Source: Ignavibacteriales bacterium (lineage in GTDB: Bacteria > Bacteroidota > Ignavibacteria > Ignavibacteriales > Ignavibacteriaceae). From it: DNA of 64,000 nucleotides. The translations under genes were made by a program, and so were the position numbers. Positions within the stretch are counted from its first letter, which is position 1, and each line of letters opens with the position of its first letter. Where the stretch lies: NCBI GenBank assembly GCA_016707585.1, contig JADJHL010000002.1, positions 372,001 to 436,000 of the forward strand, given 5' to 3'. This document shows positions 23,261 to 32,629 of this stretch, in pieces. Under the pieces are notes generated by a model. The model had not been told where the DNA came from. It did not search any database and was given only the letters and a program-made list of their open reading frames with translations.

Positions 23261-25027
23261 TTATCTAATCTTTATATGCAATTCTTTTAATTGGTTTTCA
23301 TCAACTGTAGATGGAGAATCATCCATTAAAGATATTGCACTTGCTGTTTTAGGAAATGCAATTACATCACGAATTGAATGTTCACCAGCGAAAATCATTG
23401 CCATTCTATCAAAACCAAAAGCAATTCCTCCATGAGGTGGAGCGCCATACTTGAAAGCATTCATTAAAAAGCCAAATTTATATTGAGCTTCTTCATCGGA
23501 AATTCCGAGTGCTTGAAACATTTTAGATTGTAAATCAGAATTGTGAATTCTTATACTTCCACCTGCAATTTCGCTTCCATTTAGCACCAAATCGTATGCG
23601 CGTGCTTTAACTTTTCCAGGATCAGAAGACATTAATGGTATATCCTCAACTCGTGGGGAAGTAAAAGGGTGATGCATTGCGTAAAATCTACCGGATTCCT
23701 CGTCCCACTCAAATAAAGGGAAATCTGTAACCCACAGCAATTTTGGGGCAGAATCTTCTTTTATAAGATTCAATCTCTTTGCCATTTCTAATCTTAATGC
23801 ACCCATTGTATTTAGAGTTTTAAGTTTGGGTCCAGATAGGATAAAAATTAAATCCCCTGGTTTTGCAATAAGTGATTTAGTAATATTTTGTTTTTCTTGA
23901 TCACTAAAGAATTTCATTGTTGGTGATTCAAGTTCATTTTCTTTCACACGAATCCAAATTAATCCTTTTGCACCATGTCCTTTTACAAAATCTGTAAGAA
24001 CATCTAACTGATTTCGAGTGTAATCACCACAGCCTGGAGCTAATAATCCTGTAATAACTCCTTTTGCATCAACAGCATCTTTAAATACTTTAAATCCTGT
24101 ATTATTAAAAATATCATTTAGGGTTTTCATTTCAAGATTAAAACGCAGATCAGGTTTATCGCTTCCATATTTTTCCATTGCTTCATCAAACGATAATCGT
24201 GGCAACGGAATTTGTAGCTCTCGATTCCAAACTTGTTTAAAAAATCGTTTCATCAATCCTTCAACAATCGTAAAAATATCTTCCTGATCGATAAAAGACA
24301 TTTCAACATCAATTTGGGTAAACTCAAGTTGTCTATCGGCACGTAAATCTTCATCTCTAAAACATTTTACGATTTGAAAATAACGATCCATTCCAGCAAC
24401 CATAAGTAATTGCTTGTAGGTTTGTGGTGATTGTGGAAGAGCATAAAACTTACCTTTGTGCATTCTACTTGGAACGAGAAAATCTCGCGCACCTTCCGGA
24501 GTACTTTTCATCAGCACAGGCGTTTCAACTTCAACAAATCCATTCTCATCAAAATATTGGCGAGTAACTTGAGCCATTTTGTGCCGTAATATCAAACTTT
24601 TTTGAAGCTTTGGTCTTCGTAAATCTAAATATCTGTACTTTAATCTTAGATCTTCGTGTGTATCGATATCATCTTTAATTGCAAAAGGCGGTGTTTCGGC
24701 TTCATTAAGAATTATTAAATTATTAACCATTACATCAATATGTCCGGTCGCAAGATCAGCATTATCCGTATCAGCAGGACGTTTGCGAACAACACCTTCT
24801 ATTGCAATTACAAATTCACTTCGTAAATCTTTTGCTGCTTGATGTGCGGTTTCATTAAATGTTGGTTCAAATACAATTTGTGTAATTCCGTGTCTATCGC
24901 GCACTTCAATAAAAATAACTCCACCAAGATCTCTTCTTCTATCAACCCAGCCGTTAAGTACAACATTTTCACCAATATTTGATTCGCGTAACTCGCCGCA
25001 AGTGTGTGTTCTTCTTTTAAATTGCAT
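23261..25027 (-). CDS. aspS: Aspartyl-tRNA synthetase (bacterial type)
   Basis: A 588-residue class II synthetase. The N-terminal OB-fold anticodon-binding domain (1-105) has GWVDRRRDLGGVIFIEVRDR. Motif 2 is in FRDEDLRADRQLEFTQIDVE, and the bacterial GAD insert spans about 285-410. Motif 3 is in GGIAFGFDRMAMIF near the C-terminus. Length and the GAD insert identify the bacterial AspRS. Whether it is discriminating or acts on tRNA-Asn too cannot be settled from sequence alone. It charges tRNA-Asp with aspartate in the cytosol. It is transcribed alone, divergent from the GT-C-like gene. Confidence 0.95.
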   Translation of the reverse strand: MQFKRRTHTCGELRESNIGENVVLNGWVDRRRDLGGVIFIEVRDRHGITQIVFEPTFNETAHQAAKDLRSEFVIAIEGVVRKRPADTDNADLATGHIDVMVNNLIILNEAETPPFAIKDDIDTHEDLRLKYRYLDLRRPKLQKSLILRHKMAQVTRQYFDENGFVEVETPVLMKSTPEGARDFLVPSRMHKGKFYALPQSPQTYKQLLMVAGMDRYFQIVKCFRDEDLRADRQLEFTQIDVEMSFIDQEDIFTIVEGLMKRFFKQVWNRELQIPLPRLSFDEAMEKYGSDKPDLRFNLEMKTLNDIFNNTGFKVFKDAVDAKGVITGLLAPGCGDYTRNQLDVLTDFVKGHGAKGLIWIRVKENELESPTMKFFSDQEKQNITKSLIAKPGDLIFILSGPKLKTLNTMGALRLEMAKRLNLIKEDSAPKLLWVTDFPLFEWDEESGRFYAMHHPFTSPRVEDIPLMSSDPGKVKARAYDLVLNGSEIAGGSIRIHNSDLQSKMFQALGISDEEAQYKFGFLMNAFKYGAPPHGGIAFGFDRMAMIFAGEHSIRDVIAFPKTASAISLMDDSPSTVDENQLKELHIKIR

Positions 25028-25151
25028 AATGCTCTAAGTAACTCCTAAATGAATTTGAGGGCTAAAAATAACTAAATGATTGAGGGCAATCAACCTTGTT
25101 TTGAAGCAAACGACAGTTTTGTAAATTTAGCATAGAGTTTAAAAGAATTAA

Positions 25152-26600
25152 ATGGCACTGTCTAAAAAGAACATATCATTACCCAATTTATATTTTATTA
25201 TAATTCTATCAACATATTTTCTTTCAAGATTATATTTTCATTTAATTTTAAAGTTTGAGTTTACATATCATCTGAAAGATTTCTTAATACAATACTTAGA
25301 TGTAAGTTTATTGAAAAATAATTTGTGGGAAAGTTTATTTTACCTCCATTCACAACCACCATTGTTTAATTTTCTAATTGGCATAAATGAAGCATTATTT
25401 GGCAATGATGCAAAATTTATCTTTTTTTTGTTGTTCCATTTTATAGGAATTTACATTGCATTACTTGGTTTTCATATCCTATCTATGCTTTGGATTAATA
25501 AAAATCTATCAGTTTTTATAATAGTTTTTTATCTACTTACTCCAGCAACTATAGTTTACGAAAATTTGTTTTTTTATACACACCCTATAATATTCTTTCT
25601 AGTTTTTTCTTGTTACAATTTGCTCAGGTATATAAAAGATGGGAAAAGGGGAAATCTTTTCTATCTAACATTAGGATTAAGCTTTTCTGTTCTTACTACT
25701 AGTTTTTTTCATCTTATTTGGTTTATAAGTCTATTGTTTTTGCTCTGGTTAATTAATAAACCTAAAAGAAGGGAAATATTTCTTACATCTTTAATACCCT
25801 TCATCATTTTGTTTGCTTTATATTTTAAAAACTTTATTGTGTTTAATCAGTTTAATACCAGTTCATGGGTTGGCTTGAATCTATCAAGAATTACCGTTCA
25901 ACAACTTGATAAAACAACAAAAGTACAATTGATAGAAGTTAAAAAAATATCGGATGCTTCTTTGCTCCCCCCTTTTACGCACTTTAAGGATTTGGGCACT
26001 TTTGAAAAAAAGTATTTTGGCTCTAATACCGGGATAGATGTTTTAGATCAAACAATAAAGGAAAGTGGTAGAACAAATTTCAACAACTATGGATATATAA
26101 AAATCTCAAATCAAGTTTTAAATGACGACATTTATGTAATGAGAAATTATCCCCAGGTTTATTTACGAGGGATTACAAAAGCATTCCTAAGATATTTTGA
26201 TTCTCCAACCAAATACAAATTATTAACTATCAATGTTTTTAGAATAAACCTATATAACAAAGTTTTTGATTCGTTTATTTATGGAAGTTCTTCTAAAACA
26301 AATACCGGCTATACAACTATTTTATTGACACTTCTAATTTTAGTTGGTTCATTCTATTTGTTATTTAAATCTAATAGTGATTTTATACTAAAAGCTTTTT
26401 TAATTTTTGCACTATTCAATATACTTTATGTTATGTTTGTTGGAAATTTCTTGGAATACGGCGAAAACAACAGATTTAGATATTACACTGAAATATTTAC
26501 TTACTTATTATTTGCTATAATTTTAAATAAATTGTTTTTAAAGATCTTTATCACTAATTCTAAAGCACGCAAGTATGAACACAGTAGAACTAATCCGTAA
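25152..26600 (+). CDS. Polytopic membrane protein, GT-C glycosyltransferase-like
   Basis: A 482-residue protein with about ten to eleven transmembrane helices. The first extracytoplasmic loop contains YLHSQPPLFNFLIG, resembling the family motif of GT-C transferases (PMT/ArnT-like), in which an acidic residue in the first loop and 'H.PPl...l' follow TM1. A candidate acidic residue is in the preceding QYLDVSLL segment. GT-C enzymes use polyprenyl-phosphate sugars. The substrate here is unknown, and the C-terminal extension after the last helix is short and basic. It overlaps the start of the phosphorylase gene by 26 bases, implying co-transcription. Product assignment is by pattern only. Confidence 0.6.
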   Translation: MALSKKNISLPNLYFIIILSTYFLSRLYFHLILKFEFTYHLKDFLIQYLDVSLLKNNLWESLFYLHSQPPLFNFLIGINEALFGNDAKFIFFLLFHFIGIYIALLGFHILSMLWINKNLSVFIIVFYLLTPATIVYENLFFYTHPIIFFLVFSCYNLLRYIKDGKRGNLFYLTLGLSFSVLTTSFFHLIWFISLLFLLWLINKPKRREIFLTSLIPFIILFALYFKNFIVFNQFNTSSWVGLNLSRITVQQLDKTTKVQLIEVKKISDASLLPPFTHFKDLGTFEKKYFGSNTGIDVLDQTIKESGRTNFNNYGYIKISNQVLNDDIYVMRNYPQVYLRGITKAFLRYFDSPTKYKLLTINVFRINLYNKVFDSFIYGSSSKTNTGYTTILLTLLILVGSFYLLFKSNSDFILKAFLIFALFNILYVMFVGNFLEYGENNRFRYYTEIFTYLLFAIILNKLFLKIFITNSKARKYEHSRTNP

Positions 26601-27879
26601 AAAAAGGAATAAAGAAAATCTTTCTAAAGAAGAAATTTTATTTCTTATTAATAACTATACAAAAAATAAAATTCCAGATTACCAATTCTCCGCATTCTTA
26701 ATGACAGTTTATTTTAATGGAATGAGCAAAGAAGAAACCGCATCTCTTACGGAAGCAATGCTTTATAGTGGAAAAGTTTTAAATCTTAATTCAATTCCAG
26801 GAATAAAAATCGATAAACATTCAACTGGCGGAGTTGGAGATAAAACATCTTTAATAATTGCACCTATTGTTTCTGCGACTGGTGTTAAAGTTCCAATGAT
26901 TTCCGGAAGGGGGTTGGGACATTCCGGTGGAACGCTCGATAAGCTTGAAGCGATTCCCGGTTTTAGAACCAATCTTACTTTATCCGAATATAAAAATGTT
27001 CTAAAAAAAGTTGGCGCTGTTTTAATAGGACAGACAAAAGAAATTGCTCCGGCCGATAAACTTATTTACGCTTTGCGTGATGTTACCGCTACTGTTGAAT
27101 CGATTCCATTAATTACCGGAAGTATAATGAGTAAAAAACTTGCCGAAGGGATTGATGGACTTGTGCTTGATGTTAAAACCGGCAACGGTGCATTTATGCA
27201 AAAGACAGAAGATGCAATTGCTCTTGCAGATTCACTTATCCAAACGGCAAAAGCGTTTGATAAAAAAGTAATAGGATTTGTTACGGATATGAATCAGCCG
27301 CTTGGGAATTATATTGGCAACTGGTTAGAAGTTTATGAATCAATACAGGTTTTGCGTGATGGGAAGAAAAATGATTTGACGGAGTTATCATTAATTCTAG
27401 CCGGAGCAATGATTTATCTTGGTAAAAAATCAAAATCACTTGATGAAGGAATTGAGGAAGCGATAAGAATTTTAAAATCAGGAAAAGCTTTTGATAAATT
27501 TGTTGAGATTGTAAAAGCACAAAACGGCAAAACTGATTTTATCTTACATCCGGAAAAATATCCCAAATCAAAATTTAAAGAAGTTATAAAATCAACTTCT
27601 GCTGGATATTTATCCGAAGTAAATACTTACGAACTTGGAATGGCGGCAATTGATCTAGGTGCTGGAAGAAAAACAAAAGATGATAAAATTGATCCCAAAG
27701 CAGGAGTAATTTTTAATTACAAAGTTGGTGATACTATTAGTAAAGGTGTTGTATTGGCTGAGTTGTTTTCAGATTCCAAATCCGGAATTGATAACGCAAA
27801 GAAAAGAATTGCCAACTCAATAAAAATTTCCAGATCAAAACCACAAAAACTAAAACTGATTAAGACTATTATTAATTAG
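26575..27879 (+). CDS. Pyrimidine-nucleoside (thymidine) phosphorylase
   Basis: A 434-residue protein of the DeoA/Pdp family. The N-terminal helical domain has LSKEEILFLINNYT. The phosphate-binding signature IDKHSTGGVGDKTSL (~81-95) is followed by the nucleoside-binding block GRGLGHSGGTLDKLEA. Then come ALRDVTATVESIPLI and LDVKTGNGAFM. The C-terminal domain (about 335-425) has the GLAI-like LGMAAIDLGAGR segment and a biotinyl-like fold. It cleaves thymidine, uridine or deoxyuridine with phosphate. DeoA versus the broader Pdp type cannot be separated by eye. The start lies inside the preceding membrane-protein gene (26-base overlap). Confidence 0.92.
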   Translation: MNTVELIRKKRNKENLSKEEILFLINNYTKNKIPDYQFSAFLMTVYFNGMSKEETASLTEAMLYSGKVLNLNSIPGIKIDKHSTGGVGDKTSLIIAPIVSATGVKVPMISGRGLGHSGGTLDKLEAIPGFRTNLTLSEYKNVLKKVGAVLIGQTKEIAPADKLIYALRDVTATVESIPLITGSIMSKKLAEGIDGLVLDVKTGNGAFMQKTEDAIALADSLIQTAKAFDKKVIGFVTDMNQPLGNYIGNWLEVYESIQVLRDGKKNDLTELSLILAGAMIYLGKKSKSLDEGIEEAIRILKSGKAFDKFVEIVKAQNGKTDFILHPEKYPKSKFKEVIKSTSAGYLSEVNTYELGMAAIDLGAGRKTKDDKIDPKAGVIFNYKVGDTISKGVVLAELFSDSKSGIDNAKKRIANSIKISRSKPQKLKLIKTIIN

Positions 27880-27888
27880 AGCACTTTT

Positions 27889-27925
27889 AAGTGGAGACTA
27901 TCAATAATTAAAGTTTCCACTTCTT
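27889..27925 (+). terminator. Probable terminator after the phosphorylase gene
   Basis: Stem AAGTGGAGACT (27889-27899) / AGTTTCCACTT (27912-27922) with one G-U pair and a 12-nt loop, followed by CTTTC. It lies 10 bases past the stop codon. The T-run is short. Confidence 0.55.
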
Positions 27926-27988
27926 TCAATTCCAACCCTCTAGTGTTATATTTTATAACACGAATATCTAATCTTAAGGAGAAATGAA

Positions 27989-28864
27989 ATGCTTTTTATC
28001 GTAGCACTTATCGCAGCAGTTGCAGCTTTTTTTATCTATAAAAATGCAAAGAAATATAATATAAAAGCTCAGGCCACATTTTCATTCATCGGAATGATTG
28101 TGGCAATTGTAATAGCTTTTGCACAATGCTTTACTGTTATTCCTGCAGGATTTGCCGGCGTTATAGATATGTTTGGTTCTGTAAGTGATAATACATTGAA
28201 ACCCGGAGTTAACTTTGTAAATCCAATTGCTAACGTTGTAAAGTTTGATACGCGTAAACAGGAGTTAAAAGAAAGTATGAACGTTCCTTCAAAAGAGGGA
28301 TTAAGTATTGATCTTGAATTGAGTTTAATTTTTCGTTTAAGTATGGATAAAGTAAATGAGATTTATAAAACTGCAGGAGATTACGAAGAATATCTTCAAA
28401 AAATAGTAACTCCAAATTTCAGATCAGTTGTTCGTGGAGTAACAACAAAGTATGAAGCTAAAGCTCTTTATACTGCAGAGCGTGAAAAACTTGAGAGCGA
28501 AATAAAAACTAAACTTGCTGAAGTTCCTGAAATGAAAGAAGCAATTGTGCTTTCAACTCCGTTAAGACAAATTACTCTTCCAATTGGATTGAAAAATGCC
28601 ATAGAAGAAAAGCTAAAATCTGAACAGGAAAGCCAGAGAATGCAGTTTATTCTTGAAAAGGAAAGACAAGAAGCTGATAGAAAACGTATCGAAGCAAAAG
28701 GAATTTCAGATTTTCAGACGATTGTAAGTCAAGGTTTAAGTGACCAGATACTTAGATGGAAAGGAATTGAAGCGACTGAAAAGCTTGCAAATTCGCAAAA
28801 TTCTAAGGTAATTGTGATTGGTTCTGGCAAAGATGGGTTACCAATTATATTGGGAAATCAATAA
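27989..28864 (+). CDS. Prohibitin-like SPFH/Band 7 membrane protein
   Basis: A 291-residue protein with N-terminal membrane helices (about 1-18 and 30-50). An SPFH domain (about 52-215) opens with VIPAGFAGVIDMFGSV and LKPGVNFVNPIANVVKFDTR, close to the prohibitin pattern. A coiled coil (about 215-250, KSEQESQRMQFILEKERQEA) and a C-terminal LRWKGIEATEKLANS...IVIGSGKDGLPIIL follow. Such proteins oligomerise into membrane rings and associate with proteases such as FtsH or mark membrane microdomains. No NfeD partner is adjacent, which argues for a prohibitin/HflC-like rather than a stomatin-operon type. AAGGAG lies before the ATG. It is preceded by a terminator and followed by the haem cluster. 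Confidence 0.85.
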   Translation: MLFIVALIAAVAAFFIYKNAKKYNIKAQATFSFIGMIVAIVIAFAQCFTVIPAGFAGVIDMFGSVSDNTLKPGVNFVNPIANVVKFDTRKQELKESMNVPSKEGLSIDLELSLIFRLSMDKVNEIYKTAGDYEEYLQKIVTPNFRSVVRGVTTKYEAKALYTAEREKLESEIKTKLAEVPEMKEAIVLSTPLRQITLPIGLKNAIEEKLKSEQESQRMQFILEKERQEADRKRIEAKGISDFQTIVSQGLSDQILRWKGIEATEKLANSQNSKVIVIGSGKDGLPIILGNQ

Positions 28865-28882
28865 TAAACTGATTGGTCATTT

Positions 28883-28897
28883 TGAATTTACAATTCA
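28883..28897. promoter_or_regulatory. Palindrome in the haem-cluster leader, possible operator
   Basis: TGAATT-TAC-AATTCA, a perfect 6-bp inverted repeat with a 3-nt spacer, lies between the SPFH stop and the start of the first haem-cluster gene. Its size and position would suit a dimeric repressor such as the TetR-type domain encoded downstream. Palindromes of this size also occur by chance in AT-rich DNA. Confidence 0.25.
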
Positions 28898-28946
28898 TTT
28901 GCTATTTTTGAACTCATAAGTCAAATAATTAGATAAGCTATAAAAT

Positions 28947-29771
28947 ATGCTTCCATCGATACATACAATAAACTTATTATTGCCGTTTTTTTACATCGCA
29001 ACATTTGCGATTTACTTCTATGATTTTCAACAAGGCGGCAAAAAATTTGAAAACTCAAAACGTGTTTTTCTTTTCTTAACACTGATTCTTCATTTTATAT
29101 ATTTAGTTTTAAGAACTATCGAATTCAATCATCCTCCAATTACAAATGTTTTTGAGATTTTTACTGTTCTTGCTTGTGCAATTAGTTTTGCTTACTTCAT
29201 TCTAGAATTAGTAACGGATATTCGTGGAACAGGTCCATTTATAATTATCATCTCAATAATCTTTCAAGTTATATCTACTTTATTTATTCAGGATCTAACT
29301 GAAGTAAAAGAAGTTTTAAGAAGTAACTTACTAGGCATTCATGTTATCAGCGCTCTAATTGGATATTCTGGAATTACAATTTCCGCGGTTTATGGAGTTT
29401 TATATCTCATCCTATATAACGAAATAAAACTTAATAAGTTTGGTTTGATATTTAATCGCTTACCAAGTTTAGAAATATTAGAACGTATGAGTTTTATTGC
29501 AGCGATTATAGGATTTGTTTTGTTGACTATTACAATAATTATCGGAATAATCTGGCTGCCGCAAGCATTTCCAAATATTACTTTTGCAGATCCAAAATTG
29601 ATTGGAACATTTGCAGTTTGGGTTCTATATGGAATTGGACTTATCAATAAATTTTTAGGCAAATGGAGAGGTAAGAAATTAATTATTCTCTCAATCATCG
29701 GATTTTGTCTGGCAATTTTATCAACAATGCTCACAAATTTTTTAGGAAAAAGTTTTCACTCATTCTATTAG
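28947..29771 (+). CDS. CcsA/HemX-like cytochrome c assembly membrane protein
   Basis: A 274-residue protein with about eight transmembrane helices and the cytochrome-c assembly (CcmC/CcsA/HemX) layout. An early His sits in a helix (LILHFIYLVLRT), then come NHPPITNVFEIFTVLA and LGIHVISALIGYSG. A late segment replaces the WWD-type motif with ADPKLIGTFAVWVLYGIG. Position directly before hemA (3-base gap) matches hemX of Gram-positive and related bacteria, where the protein affects HemA levels. A CcsA role in haem delivery for cytochrome c maturation is the alternative. The tryptophan-rich haem-binding motif is poorly conserved, which favours HemX. Confidence 0.75.
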   Translation: MLPSIHTINLLLPFFYIATFAIYFYDFQQGGKKFENSKRVFLFLTLILHFIYLVLRTIEFNHPPITNVFEIFTVLACAISFAYFILELVTDIRGTGPFIIIISIIFQVISTLFIQDLTEVKEVLRSNLLGIHVISALIGYSGITISAVYGVLYLILYNEIKLNKFGLIFNRLPSLEILERMSFIAAIIGFVLLTITIIIGIIWLPQAFPNITFADPKLIGTFAVWVLYGIGLINKFLGKWRGKKLIILSIIGFCLAILSTMLTNFLGKSFHSFY

Positions 29772-29774
29772 AAT

Positions 29775-31061
29775 ATGAATCTTCTAGGAATATCAATAAA
29801 TCATCGTACTGCTCCAGTAGAACTTAGAGAAGCACTTCATTTAAGTGAAGATGAAATTCGTAAGTTCATACAGCAGACAAAAGATAGTGCTTTTGCAGAG
29901 GGAATAATTATTTCCACTTGCAACAGAACTGAGATTTATGCGATTCCAAAGAGTGATAAAACAAGTTTAAAAGATTTAGAGAACCTGATAAAAAATTATA
30001 AATCAAGTTTTGAAGTAAAGGATGAAAACTTTCAACACTTTATTTCCCGCGAATCTATCGAACATCTTTTTCGTGTTGCTTGTGGTATTGAATCACTGTT
30101 GATTGGTGATAACCAGATTTTTAAACAAGTAAAAGATTCATTTTTGATTTCTGAGGAAATGAATTTTGCGGGAGTTCTAATTCGCCGTGTAATGGATGCC
30201 GCAACTCGTGTTGGCAAACGTGCTATCAACGAAACAACAATCAGTGAAGGTGCTGTTACAGTTAGTTATGCGGCAGTTCAGCTTGTTGAAAAAATATTTT
30301 CCAATCTTCAAAAAAAATCAGCACTAATAATTGGAACAGGTGAAACAGGAGAGATTGCAGCCAAACATTTACGTGATAGGGGCATCGGAAGACTGGCATT
30401 AACAAATCGTTCATTTGAAAAAGCAGAAAAACTAGCTGCCGAATTAAAAACAGCTGTATTTCCATTCTCAAACTTCAAAGAGCATTTACACAAGTTTGAT
30501 ATAATTGTAAGTGCTACAAGTGCCGAGGGACTGATTATCACAAAGAATGATATTGAAGATGCGATGAAGAAGCGTAACTATGCTTCGATGGTGTTGATGG
30601 ATATTGCAATTCCGCGTGATATTGATCCTGAATCCAAAAAGATTGATTATGTTTTTTATCATGATATAGATTCATTAAATATTATCGTAGAACAAAATCT
30701 TGGAAAGAGAAAATCAGAAATTCCAAAGGTTGAAAAGATTATCCAGGAAGAACTTGATAATTTCTTTGAGTGGTATAATTCGCTTGAAGCCGCACCAACT
30801 ATAAAAACGTTACGTGATTATTTTGAAAGTGTTCGTTCAGAAGAAGTTGAAAAAAATATCAACAAGTTTTCTGAGGATGATATGGAAAAATTGGAAATCA
30901 TTACGAAGAGAATTATAAATAAAATCCTTCATCATCCTACAATCGAATTAAGAAAAATCTCCGAATCAGATTTACGGGCTGAAGATACGGCTGCTAAGAT
31001 TTCTGTGATTAGAGATTTGTTTGGATTAAACTCCAGTAAAGACGAAAAGAACAAAGGATAA
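29775..31061 (+). CDS. hemA: Glutamyl-tRNA reductase
   Basis: A 428-residue protein for the first committed step of C5-pathway tetrapyrrole synthesis: NADPH reduction of glutamyl-tRNA to glutamate-1-semialdehyde. The N-terminal catalytic domain has GISINHRTAPVELREAL and the nucleophilic Cys in STCNRTEIYA. It continues with IESLLIGDNQIFKQV and GKRAINETTISEGAVTVS. The Rossmann domain has LIIGTGETGEIAAKHL, and a helical dimerisation domain closes the protein. It is the second gene of the haem cluster. HemL and HemB, needed for the next steps, are not in this window. Confidence 0.95.
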   Translation: MNLLGISINHRTAPVELREALHLSEDEIRKFIQQTKDSAFAEGIIISTCNRTEIYAIPKSDKTSLKDLENLIKNYKSSFEVKDENFQHFISRESIEHLFRVACGIESLLIGDNQIFKQVKDSFLISEEMNFAGVLIRRVMDAATRVGKRAINETTISEGAVTVSYAAVQLVEKIFSNLQKKSALIIGTGETGEIAAKHLRDRGIGRLALTNRSFEKAEKLAAELKTAVFPFSNFKEHLHKFDIIVSATSAEGLIITKNDIEDAMKKRNYASMVLMDIAIPRDIDPESKKIDYVFYHDIDSLNIIVEQNLGKRKSEIPKVEKIIQEELDNFFEWYNSLEAAPTIKTLRDYFESVRSEEVEKNINKFSEDDMEKLEIITKRIINKILHHPTIELRKISESDLRAEDTAAKISVIRDLFGLNSSKDEKNKG

Positions 31062-31064
31062 ATT

Positions 31065-32006
31065 TTGAAACAAAAAATTGTAATCGGTTCACGTGGAAGC
31101 GAGCTTGCATTATGGCAGGCAAATCACATCAAACGCGAAATAGAGAAGAAGAGCAAAAAAGTAAGAGTCGAAATCATCATTATAAAAACTAAAGGTGATA
31201 AGATTCTTGATGTTGCACTTTCAAAAATTGGAGACAAATCTCTTTTCACCAAAGAGCTTGAAGTTGAACTTCTTGCAAAACGAATTGATTTAGCTGTTCA
31301 CAGCTTAAAAGATCTTCAGACTCAAATTCCTGATGGGTTGAAACTTGCAGCAGTTACAAAACGCCACGAGGTTGAAGATGTTTTGATTGCAAGAAAAAAA
31401 GGAATGACTATTCAATCGTTACCTGAGTTTGGAGTTGTTGCAACAGGTTCACTAAGAAGAAGATCGCAGTTACTTCATCTTCGTCCCGATCTTACAGTTC
31501 TTGATTTACGCGGAAATGTTCCATCACGAATTCAGAAATTTTTAGAATCAGAATGGGATGCAATTATTCTTGCGCGTGCCGGAGTTGAAAGATTAAATCT
31601 TAAAAAACACATTTCTTCATTCATCCCAAAAGAGGAAATTCTTCCGGCAGTTGGGCAAGGCGCACTAGGAATTGAAATACATGAAGATAACAAAGTTGTT
31701 AATGAGATTCTTAAATCACTTCATCACGATGAAACTTATAAAGCTGTAATCGCTGAACGATCCTTGCTTCGCGCATTAGAAGGCGGATGCCAGGTTCCCA
31801 TTGGTGCTTTTGCAGAAGTTAAACCAAGCGGACTTTATCTTGATGCTGTTGTTGGATCATTGGATGGATCAATAACTTATCGCAAAAAATTGCGTGGAAG
31901 TAAAAACGATCCTGAAAAACTTGGGAAAACTCTAGCAAAGGATTTGTTGAAGGCTGGTGCAAAAGAAATTTTAAAAGAAGTTTACCAAACAGCGAGATTA
32001 AAATGA
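31065..32006 (+). CDS. hemC: Porphobilinogen deaminase (hydroxymethylbilane synthase)
   Basis: A 313-residue protein that condenses four porphobilinogens to hydroxymethylbilane. It opens IVIGSRGSELALWQAN, has the Lys/Asp active-site segment VHSLKDLQTQ, then GSLRRRSQLL and LRGNVPSRI. The dipyrromethane cofactor Cys is in ALEGGCQVPIGAF (~243). The start codon is TTG, 3 bases after the hemA stop; no in-frame ATG precedes the conserved N-terminus. The stop overlaps the next ATG as ATGA. Confidence 0.95.
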   Translation: MKQKIVIGSRGSELALWQANHIKREIEKKSKKVRVEIIIIKTKGDKILDVALSKIGDKSLFTKELEVELLAKRIDLAVHSLKDLQTQIPDGLKLAAVTKRHEVEDVLIARKKGMTIQSLPEFGVVATGSLRRRSQLLHLRPDLTVLDLRGNVPSRIQKFLESEWDAIILARAGVERLNLKKHISSFIPKEEILPAVGQGALGIEIHEDNKVVNEILKSLHHDETYKAVIAERSLLRALEGGCQVPIGAFAEVKPSGLYLDAVVGSLDGSITYRKKLRGSKNDPEKLGKTLAKDLLKAGAKEILKEVYQTARLK

Positions 32007-32626
32007 AAAATTTATTGTTAAAAATATTTTCTGTTGACTTAATAATCATTTTACTTTTTTCTACATTTATATTTTATAGCGGATGTTCCTGCAAACCATG
32101 CCAGCAGAAAGAAGAATCACAAATTCCATTGGGTGTTTTAAAAAAGGCTGATCAGTTTATTATATCCAAAACTGGTGATGATTTTTTTAAAAAAAATATC
32201 ACTGTGGATTTTTCACAATCAAGACACATTGCTCCAAACTATTTGATGGTTTACAAATTTTATATGCCAGAAAAACCATTTGTTGATGAGTTAATAAGAT
32301 TTACGGTTGATAGCGCCGGGAAAGTTTTGACGCAATACGAAGTCGTTGGGATTCCAAACTGCAATTCAAATCAAAATGATTGTGACTTTGTTGTTGATGA
32401 AAAGACTGCTAAACAAATTGCTACTCAAAATAATTTAGCAAAGGGAATTACCGATTGGAAAATTGATTTTGTTTGGAATAACAATCACAACAAATATGTT
32501 TGGGAAATTATCAGCACAATAAAAGAAACTAAAAATGAAGAATATTCTCGAGCAGAAGGCGAAAAGATTATAATTGACTCAAACAATGCTTCGGTATTAA
32601 GTAAAGATACCTGGAAAATAAACTAA
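32003..32626 (+). CDS. Predicted lipoprotein of unknown function inside the haem operon
   Basis: A 207-residue protein. The N-terminal hydrophobic segment (about 10-26) is followed by FIFYSGCSCKPC, a lipobox-like stretch in which Cys28 or Cys30 could be lipidated, then a polar domain. The mature part has alternating strands (YLMVYKFYMPEKPFV, LIRFTVDSAGKVL) and a central NCNSNQNDC pair of cysteines, with a C-terminal KYVWEIISTIKET. The pattern of repeated strands plus 'v.D..tGkVl' recalls PepSY-type or DUF4783-like domains, but I cannot assign a family. It overlaps hemC by 4 bases and precedes the TetR-HemD gene by 3, so it belongs to the operon. Confidence 0.6.
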   Translation: MKNLLLKIFSVDLIIILLFSTFIFYSGCSCKPCQQKEESQIPLGVLKKADQFIISKTGDDFFKKNITVDFSQSRHIAPNYLMVYKFYMPEKPFVDELIRFTVDSAGKVLTQYEVVGIPNCNSNQNDCDFVVDEKTAKQIATQNNLAKGITDWKIDFVWNNNHNKYVWEIISTIKETKNEEYSRAEGEKIIIDSNNASVLSKDTWKIN

Positions 32627-32629
32627 GCC

